Assembly: GCF_037975245.1 (NCBI RefSeq)
Contig: NC_092566.1
Coordinates: forward strand, 18,635,001 to 18,699,000
Length of the DNA: 64,000 nucleotides
Direction: 5' to 3'
Origin: Apostichopus japonicus
Taxonomy: Eukaryota; Echinodermata; Holothuroidea; Aspidochirotida; Stichopodidae
A program made the position numbers and the translations under genes. Under the pieces are notes generated by a model, which saw nothing but the letters and a program-made list of their open reading frames with translations, did no database searches and was not told the DNA's origin. Shown one piece after another: positions 36,721 through 49,996 of the stretch (its first letter is position 1; every line of letters begins with the position of its first letter).

Positions 36721-38982
36721 ATGTTTTCTTGTATTTCTATTTGCTATTTCTATCTTCTATATCGCTCTCTCATGTTCTTTTTCAGCTTGTGTGTTGTTTT
36801 TTGTTAGGCCACTTTCGTAGCGTAATTTGTACCAAATTAGCCGGCTGTAATTGTTTGAATTTATACATGCAAAAAAAATCAAAAAAATTATGAAAATCTG
36901 AAACTTCAATAATTCAGCTTTAACATGATACCACATTTAGGGTACTTCAGTAAAGTTTGAAATTTGGCTTCTAGGGATACAATAGCTTGCACCTGCCCAT
37001 GTATTATCCTTATAACATCTCCCAATGGTCATCATTAAAATGTCTCCCAATGGCCTCGTATCTCGAATGTAAATGTGCTCACTAAATGAAATCAGATATT
37101 TTCTGGTAATGCTTTTCAGTTCCTGCCTCTTTAATTGGGCGTATGTTAATTTAGCTTCTACAGTAGATTGTACATGTATAGTATTATCAAAGTAGGAAAC
37201 GGTATATCACAAATAGTGTACACTACTAAGTAAGAAAACAGTACACTAAAAACATTAATAAAAATTACACTTCAAAGTTAAGCTATAAACATATTAATAA
37301 AAAATGTTGTACATACTGTACCTCAAAGTAATTCAAACATAGAACAAGTAGTGCCAACAGGTCATTTCAATGCAATAAACATTGTAAGCTGTACAGACAG
37401 TACATTTAAGTTCAAAGCATGAAGCTATACATACAGACAGTACATTTTATGCTAATTATCTGCTTAAAGGCTGCACACATGTACAAATAGTTTGAAAGGG
37501 TATGTCAGGATTCCTTTTCACATCTGAAATATATGTTCAAGGCACATAGGTTAACAATGATGATACCATGATAAGGCCATCACATTATAATGTCCTGCTG
37601 CTGCATGCGTATGGGTAAGCAGTCTTACAGGGACCATTGTTTCTAATAACATGACTTAGAACACTTCTGATTAGATATTAACTCAGACACAAACCCAACC
37701 ATTGTAGCCATATTCAACGAGATCTTCGAAATGAACATCTCCCCCAAATAGCTGATAAAAATCATGCTAGGTTTGGAAGTTATCATATGTAGTTAAAGGG
37801 TGTGTCCAAGGGGTGTCATTTTTCAAATATATTGCCATAAAATCACTTTCTCTAAGTTGTATTTTGTTGACATTTGCAAGCTAGACATATTTTAATACAG
37901 TGTTAATACTGAAACAAATGATCATTAAGTTATGTTTAGAGCTTTGTGCAAGAAAACACAGCAATTTAAAACATATGATGATGTCATTAGTCTTGATCAA
38001 GTCACCAGCCTTGCCTACATTGTCTTAGCTTTTTGGTGTTGTTGATGACACTAATGATGGTCCATACTTACATGGGTTAGTGTCTCCTTTAATATGCAAG
38101 TACCATTACTGGTTATTGATGGTACAGTAGTAGTACTGTGATAGGACCTTCACATCATATATCATGTTCAGATCATTACTATATATGTGTAATGTGTTCA
38201 TAAAAATGTAATTATATGCACTTCACCAAACTCACGTACAGTGTATGTTTACTAATACACTCAAGTGTTTGCGTCAACAAGTTACAAATTCTGTGTTGTA
38301 CAGTTTGTTTAAATACCGTGTTTACTTTCTTCCCTGCCTGGAATGTTTGAACGACACTATAATGAAATTATGACACCTGAAAGAGGAAGCACAGCCGACT
38401 TCATTATAAGTTACTTCAAACTTTGCCAAAGGCATGATGGTTATTATCTCACTAAGTTCTATAAGCTTCTGAAACACTTCATGCAAAAATTGACTTTTAC
38501 ACAGTATACAGCAACTTGCGATGAAAGGTTCTTGTTCAGTATGAATCAGGTAGCAGGCTTGTTAGTTACAAAAACTGTGATTGACAAATGAGTAGGGTTG
38601 TACAGCATACATGAAAGTAATACTTCCACTTGGTACATTTTTATTAAAATGATGAGATAATTCATATTTGGTCATGTGTTACTCCTTTTGCATAGAACCA
38701 TGAATCCTTCTCATCATATACATGAACATACAATCCTAATAACCAGCTAAAGCCTGTACTTTGTTTTGAATCTAAAGTTAAAAGTTGTTTTATTGAAATC
38801 ACATTTTGGGAAAATGTCTAAGACAATTTGAGCCGAAGTCAATCAGTCAAGTGTTAATGACCCGGGACAGTATTGATCCATAAATAATCATTTTTTTAAT
38901 TTATTTTTTAATTTAATTTGTGAGAGGTTCTAATAGAAGTTTGCTTTGGTTTCAATTCTGGATTTTGGATTGCTAGGAATTC
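36721..38982. other. Gene-free stretch
   Basis: No array or recognised gene. A single 82-codon frame at 38343-38591 resembles nothing I know. Confidence 0.35.
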
Positions 38983-40539
38983 CTACAGTAGGTGTAGAAA
39001 GTGGATATTGTTAATGTACTGTAGCCCCTATAATGATGTACACCTACAGAAGGAGTAGGAAGTGGACATTGTTAATGTACTGTAGCCCCTATAATGATGT
39101 ACACCCACAGTAGGTGTAGGAAGTGGACATTGTTAATGTACTGTAGGCTGTAGCCCTCTATAATGATGTACACCTACAGTAGGTGTAGGAAGTGGACATT
39201 ATTAATGTACTGTTGCCCCTATAATGATGTACACCCACAGTATGTGTAGAAAGTGGACATTATTAATGTATTGTTGCCCCTATAATGATGTACACCTACA
39301 GTACAGTATGTGTAGAAAGTGGACATTATTAATGTACTGTAGCCCTCTATAATGATGTACACCTACAGTAGGTGTAGGAAGTGGACATTATTAATGTACT
39401 GTAGCCCCTATAATGATGTACACCCACAGTATGTGTAGAAAGTGGACATTATTAATGCATTGTTGCCCCTATGGTGATGTACACCTACAGTACAGTATGT
39501 GTAGAAAGTGGACATTATTAATGTACTGTAGCCCCTATAATGATGTACATCCACAGTAGGTGTAGAAAGTGGACATTATTAATGTACTGTAGCCCCTATA
39601 ATGATGTACACCTACAGTATGTGTAGAAAGTGGACATTATTAATGTACTGTAGCCCCTATAATGATGTACATCCACAGTAGGTGTAGAAAGTGGACATTA
39701 TTAATGTACTGTAGCCCCTATAATGATGTACACCCACAGTAGGTGTAGAAAGTGGACATTATTAATGTACTGTAGCCCTCTATAATGATGTACACCTACA
39801 GTCGGAGTAGGAAGTGGACATTGTTAATGTACTGTAGCCCCTATAATGATGTACACCTACAGTAGGTGTAGGAAGTGGACATTATTAATGTACTGTAGCC
39901 CCTATAATGATGTACACTCACAGTAGGTGTAGAAAGTGGATATTATTAATGTACTGTAGCCCCTATAATGATGTACACCTACAGTATGTGTAGAAAGTGG
40001 ACATTATTAATGTACTGTAGCCCCTATAATGATGTACACCTACAGTAGGTGTAGAAAGTGGACATTATTAATGTACTGTAGCCCCTATAATGATGTACAC
40101 CTACAGTCGGAGTAGGAAGTGGACATTATTAATGTACTGTAGCCCCTATAATGATGTACACCTACAGTAGGTGTAGGAAGTGGACATTATTAATGTACTG
40201 TAGCCCCTATAATGATGTACACTCACAGTAGGTGTAGAAAGTGGATATTATTAATGTACTGTAGCCCCTATAATGATGTACACCTACAGTATGTGTAGAA
40301 AGTGGACATTATTAATGTACTGTAGCCCCTATAATGATGTACACCTACAGTAGGTGTAGAAAGTGGACATTATTAATGTACTGTAGCCCCTATAATGATG
40401 TACACCTACAGTAGGTGTAGGAAGTGGACATTATTAATGTACTGTAGCCCCTATAATGATGTACACTCACAGTAGGTGTAGAAAGTGGACATTGTTAATG
40501 TACTGTAGCCCCTACAGTATAATGATGTACACCTACAGT
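38983..40539. repeat. 61-bp minisatellite, about 25 copies
   Basis: The unit begins CTACAGTAGGTGTAGAAAGT and continues with GGACATTATTAATGTACTGT and AGCCCCTATAATGATGTACAC. Variants GTATGTGTAG, GTCGGAGTAGG and CTCACAG recur in blocks of several units. For example, the series with CTACAGTCGGAGTAGG is duplicated near 39796 and 40101 (about 305 bp apart, five units). It is unrelated in sequence to the 61-bp array at 24.2 kb apart from unit length. Confidence 0.95.
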
Positions 40540-40735
40540 TAGTATTGTTTATGTGCCAATAAAATGACATAGGAGTAGAAATTTAGTGGGCATTATTACT
40601 GTCCCTTAAATGACATACACTTAATACCGGTTGGCATATTTTGCCAATGTTTACGTGTCGTGCTTCATATATACGGTAGCTCTAAATCTGAGTCAACTTG
40701 TAATTTCACACAAGGTTTTGTTTTCATTCTCTTAA

Positions 40736-41547
40736 AGCAGCATTTTGCGTTGGGTCGCTTTTTTCCACCTTTTTAACATGTGCATCGATTTTTTTAGATG
40801 TATCAATCATAAAACAGCAAACTAAGATACCATCCAAGTTTCACCCCGCCAAGAGCGTTAATTAGCGAGTAATTAACGATTTATGTCGATAACGAGTAAA
40901 AGTGTCCTCGACAAAGTTTTCATATCTCCAAATCCACTAGTTTGAATTCCACCAATCAGTGAATATGTTTATTCATGAGCATTTTGCGTTTGATCGCCGT
41001 TTTCTACTTTTTTGACATGTCCATCGAGTTTTTTACATGCATCAAATCACAAAACAGCAAATTAAGATATTAGCCAAGTTTTTCCCTGCCAAAAACGTTA
41101 ATTGGCGAGTATTCCACCTACAAAATTAATCGCATTCAGTTCCCAAACCCACTAGTTTGAATTCAACCAATCAGAGATGCAGGTTTAGTTATGAGCCGTT
41201 GCTAAAAATAGATTCAAGACTTTGCCTTGGTACAACCAAGGAGTTGTTATGCAACTCCCTGGTACAACTGCCATATAGACTGTACACAAATCAAGCGTGG
41301 TGTTATATTACGTATCTGTCAATGACGTTCGTAGTGTTTAAATATTCATGTTATGGGCGAGGTTTATTGGGTTCCCAACGGAAAATATCTTGGAGAACAA
41401 CAAAGTTGAAAGTTGCAATTTTTTTTCCACTTTTATGCCACCATTTGAAGTAAAATATAAATAGATAAGCTAGTTATGTATGTCGTTATGGCATAGTGGA
41501 GTCAGTGAGGTTGAGAAAAATCATAGAAAAGGACGCAAAATGCTGCT
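40736..41547. mobile_element. TTAA-flanked MITE with 15-bp TIRs (Kolobok- or piggyBac-type target)
   Basis: The ends are AGCAGCATTTTGCGT (40736-40750) and its exact complement ACGCAAAATGCTGCT (41533-41547). Each is flanked by TTAA (40732-40735 and 41548-41551), the target duplication of Kolobok and piggyBac elements; the AG start fits Kolobok better. The 812-bp interior has no transposase. It contains an internal direct repeat: about 40738-40870 and 40979-41110 both run GCATTTTGCGTT, then ACATGT, AAAACAGCAAA and GTTAATT.GCGAG with moderate divergence. The superfamily is tentative. Confidence 0.85.
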
Positions 41548-42642
41548 TTAAGCTGCAAATTGCTTGCATTTGAATGACTTTTAATTGACTGTACATTTAT
41601 TATCTTGCCATGACCAATATATACTGTACCAGATCTAGATCTGCTTGTGTTTGAAAGGTGTGAGCTACAACTTGTTGAATTTTAAAGAATATTATAAATT
41701 CATTTTATACTTGTCAAGGTAGAGCATACAGAATATAGTAATGACTTGTTAGCAGTTAGTGGTGCAGTACCACTTAAAACTATTCATGTTTATGAAAGTC
41801 TGACTGCATCTGCTGCTGCTGCTGCTGCTGTAAATAGGAACTTTCTCCAACTAGTGCCCAAGGACTCCACCAAACTTTCACTCTTGCCCCAAGGACTCTA
41901 CTGAACTTTCACTCTTGGAACAAAAAAATCATAAGCTTTTCTGAATTTTTTCTGTCTTAAAAAGTAATATCCCTTTGTAGTAAGTATGCGAAGGTAATTG
42001 ACCTCTGTAATAACAGGGCACATGAAACTGGGATGCTTGGAGGCGGCAGGGAGCTGTCTTACAGCTCTCTGGTTTGAGGCAGGCCTTAAGAAACAAGAGG
42101 AACCAAAAGGATTTCATCTTTGATGGCTGCTAAGATGACAGAACGGCATAACGAAGCACTTAAATGACTACTTCAGTTTTCCCTCATGTAAAGACATCTA
42201 ATATCGTAAGAAGCACTATACATACTCTATTGCATGCACCATTAAGTGCAACGATATTTGTGCTGTTCATGGAGATCATCGTCACAATTTAGCTGGTTGT
42301 TATGAAGGTTTGAGTGGGCATGTAAAGATTCATATTGTCTCATGAAATGTATGATGGTGGGATTTATTATTCTCAGTGTTTATTGTTACTAAAGACTGGT
42401 GGTTTCCGTGGGAGTAAACCTGGTAATATAATAAACCATTTGATACACTGTATAGTACTTAGTATGCATCACTAAATACTGTACTAAGCTGACTTTTCAA
42501 TTCAATTTGTTACTATTGCCAAATATTAATTCATTGTTGTTATTAAACTAGTGAATGTTATGTACTTTTTGAACCACATGTTAGGTGGGATTCAATACCA
42601 GCTTTCACAGTTAACAATTTTGCTAAAATGCACTTGAAATCT
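41548..42642. other. Gene-free stretch with a CTG microsatellite
   Basis: A short (CTG)n tract lies at about 41806-41830. The flanking frames are not recognised. Confidence 0.4.
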
Positions 42643-42765
42643 CAATGACTTAATTATATTTATAAAGCACCAATGTTGCAAATATGACTATGACTTAATT
42701 ATATAAAGCACCAATGTTGTAAATATGACAATGACTTAATTATATAAAGCATCAATGGTGCAAAA
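42643..42765. repeat. Three-copy direct repeat, about 40 bp
   Basis: ATGACTTAATTATATAAAGC followed by ACCAATGTTGCAAAT occurs three times. The first copy carries a four-base insertion (TTAT). A C-run at about 42944-42957 follows downstream. Confidence 0.85.
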
Positions 42766-43468
42766 TACAGGTATCACCTGAGTTCATATGTGTATTAAAC
42801 AGTGGCTTTGCGGGTAAAATTCAGTTAAATGGTTAATTTGTTCAATTATTGTTAAGCATATAATATTTTTTTTTTTCTGTAACACCATCAATAAGTACTG
42901 AAAATATTAAAATGCTTGAAAACAAAATATAAGACAAACATCAACCCCCCCCCCCCTCCACCCCAAAGAAGAAGAAAGAAAGAAAGATGAAGATAGAAGA
43001 TAAATGAATAATTATACCAAATATGATGGCTGTACATACACTGCACAATACAAAAAGATAGCAACTAAAAATGTTACTATGACGATATATGTCCATGAAA
43101 GAGCACAGGGCTCCCAACATACTTTTATTTCTCAGGTTATGTTATGAATTGTTTTGCTTCTCTTTTGATAACACTGGACATATTTTTATGATGTCATTAA
43201 CTTATTAGGTTTATCAAAGTCATACTGTAGCTTGGTACAGTGAGCTGTGTACAGTAATAAACTTTATTATAAACAACTAACAGGTTATCAGAGCATCTGT
43301 TCATTTCATTGAATCTTTTGTGGCATGCACAAAAAAAAGCATCATGAAGTATTTCATATTAAGTATGAATTATATGTCAGGAATAATATAGTGTTAACAT
43401 TTTGTGTACAGTTTTGAAGTTCTTTAACTTATAAAATACTATGCTTCCTATGTATGTATCTTTGCACT

Positions 43469-43632
43469 TGTATAGCACTTTGACCATTTTGTATAGCATT
43501 TTGTATAGCACTTTGACCATTTTGTATAGTATTTTGTATAGCACTTTGACCATTTTGTATAGTATTTTGTATAGCACTTTGACCATTTTGTATAGTATTT
43601 TACATTGCATAATTTTGCATAGCATTTTGCAA
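43469..43632. repeat. 33-bp minisatellite, about 4-5 copies
   Basis: The unit contains TTTGTATAGCACTTTGACCA then TTTTGTATAGTA, with an internal TTTTGTATAG sub-repeat. The unit is divisible by three and gives spurious frames on both strands. Confidence 0.88.
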
Positions 43633-45647
43633 TGCGATACCAGATGAGTATTACCTATTGTTCTCTTAGATAACATTTAGTGCTCTCAATCTGTGTAGCT
43701 AAGCACAATATTTATTTCTGATGTTATTTTCAATTCGAGTGGTGCTTGCAGGAGAACTATTTGCTCTGAGTGCCAAGTTTCTATTATTACTTTCTTGTCA
43801 TAACCTGGCTTTAGGAGAGTTTGGGTTGACTTGTTCTCTAGTTGCTGTAATTTGAGTTTCTTGCAGACTGTACCGAGACAAGGAATCCTTCAAGTGAGTG
43901 ATGGTGGGAATATTGCCTTGGGTTTCACATGTACAGTATATGCATTAGATGAGATGAGGAATATATAGCTAGATAAAGAACACTGTTTCTAGTATTCATG
44001 CATTCCACAGTAGTTATTCATTACACGTACAGAACAAGCTGGTTTCCTTTGCCATTAGTTACTGTACTTCCTCTGTTTTGTAAATGTTTTTTTCTGGCAT
44101 TGTTTAAGGATGTCTTGATTTCTCTGTATGATTACATCTCTCTGGCAAGATTTCCATTTTCCATTACATGCTCATGGATACAGACATCTCAGTTCGTTAA
44201 AGTTATTTCTAATTACAGTATCCATTGTTTCCTTCTATTAATTGGTTTATGTCGTTGGACACTATTGTTTTCATTGCAATTCGCTTCGGAAAGTTTGACA
44301 AGCAGTTACCTTCCAATTATTTAAGATAGTTATGAGATCTGCTGATTGCAGAAATGAACAGATATATATTTGGTGGTTGAAAATGCAATATTTCCAAACT
44401 TTGTATAGCAAAATCATAGTATTGTTTAATTCAGATTGTGGATGAAGCAACCTCTGGAAGGACTGTCATGAACATAATTTAACCAATTATTACAGAAATG
44501 GAGCTCAATATACAAACCACCATTAATTTGAGCTTATTTGAAGCTAATCCTATATATTATATTATCCTATATGCCTTACAATAGTGCCTGCAGATTCACA
44601 GCTTGTTGTGATCCCTGTACATGCAAGTGTTGCTAGACTCCAATAGGGATATAGTACTACAGTATCTCAAAATTGAAATTATTACATATCAAGTTGACTA
44701 TCCATCTTGCTGACATATTCTCTAATTAATTAGTCACCTACAGTATATTTTCTACAGCACTGAATATCTTACATGTGGCCATGTTGGAAACCTTGAACAA
44801 AACTGTGGTACCTTTCAAGTTTATATCCAACAGACAAAAGTCTGTAACTGTAAACCGAGACATATATTGTGTCAAGCTTGTGTTTGTTTTGGCTCACAAT
44901 ATTTTTGGTAATGTTCGATGAAGGAAATCTGTCTTTATTTCCTTATCAAACTGCGAAAACCCTGTAAGCAGCCACATGAACAGCAAGATCCTCATTTCAA
45001 AGAGAAGAATTTATTTTGCTCCTCTCTTACCTGTCTCCCAATCGACAATTGCACTTTTGTATCTACCTAACTACACATTTGGAAACATTTTAGCACTGCT
45101 CCCTCGCTCCCTGGGCCACACCCACTAATTCCTCCTTCCGGATCTACCACCCAGAAGTTGCTACACGTGTTTTTCTGCAAAATTATTGCTTGCGATTTAT
45201 ACGACTGTTTTTGCGTTTTGGAATTCATCTTTGGATAATTCGACTACTGAGACCTTCTTTCATCGCTGTACCAAGAAGCACTCATAAGTATCCTTTTATT
45301 TACGTACAATTTATGATTGTATGTTTCTCTCCCTCCGTGTGTTTTGTCCGCTTCCTCATTGTACGTATTTGTATGTACAGGTACCGGTTGCGCGGCACCT
45401 CAGTGGTGAACGTTTCCTCCCCTGACCTTTAGCCGTTTTGCTAGGTCATTAAGCTTTCATCACTATCTAATGGTTCTGCCCCACTCCACTGTTCCCGATT
45501 GCCCAGTGGCGGCCCGGCGGGAGTCCGATGGGCGTTTTGGGAGGTCTCTCTCGCACCTTGCCTTAGCTCACAGTTCATCCTGACTTGCATGTTCGGCTCC
45601 GTGTATAGGCATGTATAGGGATCGTAGGTGTTAATAATGTAAATTGC
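43633..45647. other. Gene-free stretch with a second copy of the 36.2-kb dispersed segment
   Basis: From about 45005 to 45040 the sequence matches 36242-36275 (GCTCCTCTCTTACCTGTCTC). The CpG-richer, pyrimidine-rich region continues to about 45630 and resembles the 36.3-36.7 kb segment in composition. No protein is recognised. Confidence 0.35.
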
Positions 45648-46232
45648 TAGGGATGCACCGGATCCAAATTTTTGGATCCGGCCGGAACCGGATTTTGCCG
45701 GATAGTACATGAAATCCAGCCGGATAAAATCCGGCCGGAACCGGATTTTTTCATTATGTGACAAAAAAAAATCATTTATAAGAAGTAGAAGTATGAAACA
45801 AGGAGCAAATCTTAGGTGAGGTATACGCATATTATAAAGAAGGTGAAATTAAGACCCCATTTATGAGATTAAATATGACTTGAAGTGGTGTAATAATTGT
45901 TGACAAGCTTGATACAGTATGTAAATTTGTTTGCTGGAAAATACTGCATACTACCTATGAAGTTTGTTTTAAAACGGGAAGCTACATTTCACAAATCTCA
46001 TACTTTATATGTTAAACCTAATTTTTCCTTACTTTGAAAGTTTTTATTAATTTTTGGAAATAGTTTACATTGATTTAAGTTAATACCAACACCTTTTTAA
46101 GGAATAATTCGGGCCAGATTTTGAAAAAGATCCGGCCGGATATTGAAAAATATCCGGCCGGAACCGGAACCGGATAATTGCTCACTATCCGGCCGGATAG
46201 TCCGGCCGGACCGGATATCCGGTGCATCCCTA
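45648..46232. mobile_element. hAT-type MITE with perfect 8-bp target duplication
   Basis: The ends are TAGGGATGCACCGG (from 45648) and its complement CCGGTGCATCCCTA (to 46232), typical of hAT termini. The 8 bp TAAATTGC occur immediately outside both ends (45640-45647 and 46233-46240), an exact target-site duplication of hAT length. Both subterminal regions carry clustered CCGGCCGGA and AACCGGAT motifs in both orientations, candidate transposase-binding repeats. The 585-bp element encodes no transposase, so it is non-autonomous. The intact duplication and ends suggest a fairly recent insertion. Confidence 0.95.
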
Positions 46233-46394
46233 TAAATTGCTGAAACTGACTTTTTAAAAAAAAAATTATAATCAGCAGTTAAGCAAACACAAATGTGGGA
46301 GAAACCTGCAAGGGCTTATGGATTACAACTTGCTCATCGGGTGGCTTTCAAATCAGCATTTGAACTCAAATTTGGAATCTTTACAATTTAGAAA

Positions 46395-46530
46395 GTCATT
46401 TCAGATGGGAAAACCGTAGATTGTTCTTGGATGAAAAACCCACCTTACTATGACCCGGCCGGGTATCGAACCTGGAACCTCCAGATTGCTAAGCCTAATT
46501 ACCTATCTCACTGAAGAACAGCTTTCTGAC
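46395..46530 (-). mobile_element. tRNA-derived SINE (partial)
   Basis: Read on the minus strand, GGTTCGATACC (46472-46462) is an exact match to the pol III B-box consensus GGTTCRANNCC. TAGGTAATTAGG (about 46505-46494) lies upstream as an A-box-like element, although closer than usual. Downstream on that strand come CCGGCCGGGTCATAGT, GGTGGGTTTTTCATCC and ACGGTTTTCCCATCTG, a conserved-looking body. It sits about 160 bp beyond the hAT element. Not a functional tRNA: no cloverleaf forms. Ends are approximate. Confidence 0.6.
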
Positions 46531-48103
46531 TATATAAACTCGATTAAATTTGTTATTTCTCACCACCTTCATTGATTGGGATGTATTCATTGTGTCGAAA
46601 TTTTGGCTTCTCTGGGACAAACTGGTATCTTAAAACATTTTGTATCTTGGTATTCACTCATAGATCTGAATTGCTGCATTATTATATTTGATAGTACTGG
46701 TTTGGATTCCAGCATATTTGAAGTGAATGTTTCTGAGCTACTTGAATTACTTCTGTGGAATCCCTATTACTGTATTTGAGGTGACTTAGTATAACTGTAG
46801 CTGATTTCTGTGGATACATTTTATTGATCTATCGGTGGATACACTTGATTGATTGAAGTATTTATTGATTGATCCCTTGATACATTTTGTTGATTTAAGC
46901 ATTTATTGATTGATCGCTCACGCTTTAAAGGGAGTGAAGACTTGCGCACAAAGAAACGTCTGATGCCGGTAATCTGACCTAGTTTCAAATGAGGTGTAAC
47001 AGAAGTGTTATACAGTACACCACCATCGATCCCAGAAAATACACACACAGCTTGCTACCGTCGGTACTTAGACACTAGTGTACAGTAAATACATACAGCT
47101 ACGGTCAATACCCACAACACAGTGTACGAACGATACAGCGATTGACATCTCAGGTCCGGATAAAAGATAACAAGGTATCATGTTTCATTACTGTCTGCAT
47201 TTTGTAGCGACAAGAAGAAAACTTCACTTGCAAGCAACGGAAAGTTAACTTTTTCAGAGGGCGGCACGCGGTTTGGGGCGAGTCTTCAATGCCTTTAATA
47301 TCAAGCACACATATGTACAGCTATAGTAGAAGTACCTGTTTGACTTCAGTCATATCTCTAGTGTGGAATCTTCTTACACAAATTTACACTTTGTAGTACA
47401 TAAAGTCTCTTTGCATTGAATCCAATATTTGATCATCATGTAGTTCTCATAATAGATTCTTATCAGCGATTCTTTTGTTACATCTGTAGCCTGAGTAGAA
47501 ATAACTGCAGATTCTGTATTTTTTACTGGTGTTTTGGTCAGCTGCTCACAGATCCCTGTATTCGGGCTATTCATAGATATCAAACACAGCTATGACTATA
47601 CTACACACTTGAAAGAACTATGGTTGTTTTGGAAAGGCAACAAAGGTGTGCTCAGATTGTAAAGAGTGAAATTAATCTTTGCTAACTGACTCATTTGCAT
47701 CTTAGATTGCCTTTTGGTTGTGGCTGAGTAATTGCAAGGAGCAATTCAAGTCCTTTCTGTGGTCTAGATTACTCTCTTTGCATTCCTTGGAAGGCCTTTC
47801 TGTCTTGCCATGCAAATCAAATGCGTCAGTAATTTAGGCTTGAAACAGTATCCTATCTTTGTGTTTGAAGGCAGATTTTATTTCAAGCTGGGGCACATGG
47901 AGCACAGGAAGCATGATCTCCAATATCTTTGTATTCTGGTTGTATCAAGATGGCTAAAGAAAACTTGGTTTCATCAACATGGACTGGGACAACCCCTATG
48001 ACATCTGTAAATGAAGATAGTACAGTAGTTCCATTGATGTTTCTCATAACCTTTAAACATGCATCTTAATTCTGGTGACAGCTATTAAGTATTTGGTATG
48101 CAA
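46531..48103. other. Gene-free stretch
   Basis: Includes a diverged ATTGATTGAT-type simple repeat near 46825-46920. No recognised gene. Confidence 0.4.
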
Positions 48104-49996
48104 GAAATCACGTTGGGAGTTGAGACATTACATTACATCCATATTCCAGCTGTTGTACAAAACACGTTGGGAGTTGAGACATTACAATACATCCATATTC
48201 CAGCTGTTGTACAAATCATGTTGGGAATTGAGACATTACATTACATCCATATTCCAGCTGTTGTACAAATCATGTTGGGAGTTGAGACATTACATTACAT
48301 CCATATTCCAGCTGTTGTACAAATCATGTTGGGAATTGAGACATTACAATACATCCATACTCCAGCTGTTGTACAAATCATGTTGGGAATTGAGACATTA
48401 CATTACATCCATTTTCCAGCTGTTGTACAAATCATGTTGGGAGTTGAGACATTACATTACATCCATATTCCAGCTGTTGTACAAATCATGTTGGGAATTG
48501 AGACATTACAATACATCCATACTCCAGCTGTTGTACAAATCATGTTGGGAATTGAGACATTACATTACATCCATATTCCAGCTGTTGTACAAATCATGTT
48601 GGGAGTTGAGACATTACATTACATCCATATTCCAGCTGTTGTACAAATCATGTTGGGAATTGAGACATTACAATACATCCATATTCCAGCTGTTGTACAA
48701 ATCATGTTGGGAGTTGAGACATTACATTACATCCATATTCCAGCTGTTGTACAAATCATGTTGGGAATTGAGACATTACAATACATCCATACTCCAGCTG
48801 TTGTACAAATCATGTTGGGAATTGAGACATTACATTACATCCATATTCCAGCTGTTGTACAAATCATGTTGGGAGTTGAGACATTACATTACATCCATAT
48901 TCCAGCTGTTGTACAAATCATATTGGGAATTGAGACATTACAATACATCCATACTCCAGCTGTTGTACAAATCATGTTGGGAATTGAGACATTACATTAC
49001 ATCCATATTCCAGCTGTTGTACAAATCATGTTGGGAGTTGAGACATTACATTACATCCATATTCCAGCTGTTGTACAAATCATGTTGGGAATTGAGACAT
49101 TACAAAACAACCATATTCCAGCTGTTGTACAAAACATGTTGGGAGTTGAGACATTACAATACATCCATATTCCAGCTGTTGTACAAATCATGTTGGGAAT
49201 TGAGACATTACAATACATCCATACTCCAGCTGTTGTACAAATCATGTTGGGAATTGAGACATTACATTACATCCATATTCCAGCTGTTGTACAAATCATG
49301 TTGGGAGTTGAGACATTACAATACATCCATACTCCAGCTGTTGTACAAATCATGTTGGGAATTGAGACATTACAATACAACCATATTCCAGCTGTTGTAC
49401 AAATCACGTTGGGAATTGAGACATTACAATACAACCATATTCCAGCTGTTGTACAAATCATGTTGGGAATTGAGACATTACAATACATCCATACTCCAGC
49501 TGTTGTACAAATCATGTTGGGAATTGAGACATTACTTTACATCCATATTCCAGCTGTTGTACAAATCACGTTGGGAATTGAGACATTACATTACATCCAT
49601 ACTCCAGCTGTTGTACAAATCATGTTGGGAATTGAGACATTACAATACATCCATACTCCAGCTGTTGTACAAATCATGTTGGGAATTGAGACATTACTTT
49701 ACATCCATATTCCAGCTGTTGTACAAATCACGTTGGGAATTGAGACATAACATTACATCCATACTCCAGCTGTTGTACAAATCATGTTGGGAATTGAGAC
49801 ATTACAATACATCCATACTCCAGCTGTTGTACAAATCATGTTGGGAATTGAGACATTACTTTACATCCATATTCCAGCTGTGGTACAAATCACGTTGGGA
49901 ATTGAGACATTACAATACATCCATATTCCAGCTGTGGTACAAAACACGTTAGGAGTTGAGACATTACAATACATCCATATTCCAGCTGTTGTACAA
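48104..49996. repeat. 54-bp minisatellite, about 35 copies; open for up to 625 codons
   Basis: The unit is GTTGGGAATTGAGACATTAC, then ATTACATCCATATTCCAGCT, then GTTGTACAAATCAT. Marker variants (GGAGTTG or GGAATTG; CATTAC or CAATAC; ATATTCC or ATACTCC) recur in groups of three to six units, indicating higher-order blocks. Because 54 is divisible by three and the unit lacks stops in two frames, there are + strand frames of 625 codons (48075-49952; 18-residue unit around CWELRHYITSIFQLLYKS) and 550 codons. No signal peptide, promoter or splice context supports translation, so I call it a repeat rather than a gene. Confidence 0.95.

Noticed and set aside
38343-38591. 82-aa frame with protein-like composition
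   Set aside because: No recognisable domain, no splice or promoter context, and length expected by chance in a window this size.
45441-45830. 129-aa minus-strand frame
   Set aside because: It overlaps the end of the hAT MITE; part of the peptide comes from the CCGG-rich terminal repeat.
48075-49952. 625-aa protein of 18-residue repeats
   Set aside because: A second long frame is open in the same array, with no supporting splice, promoter or domain signal. Kept as a repeat.
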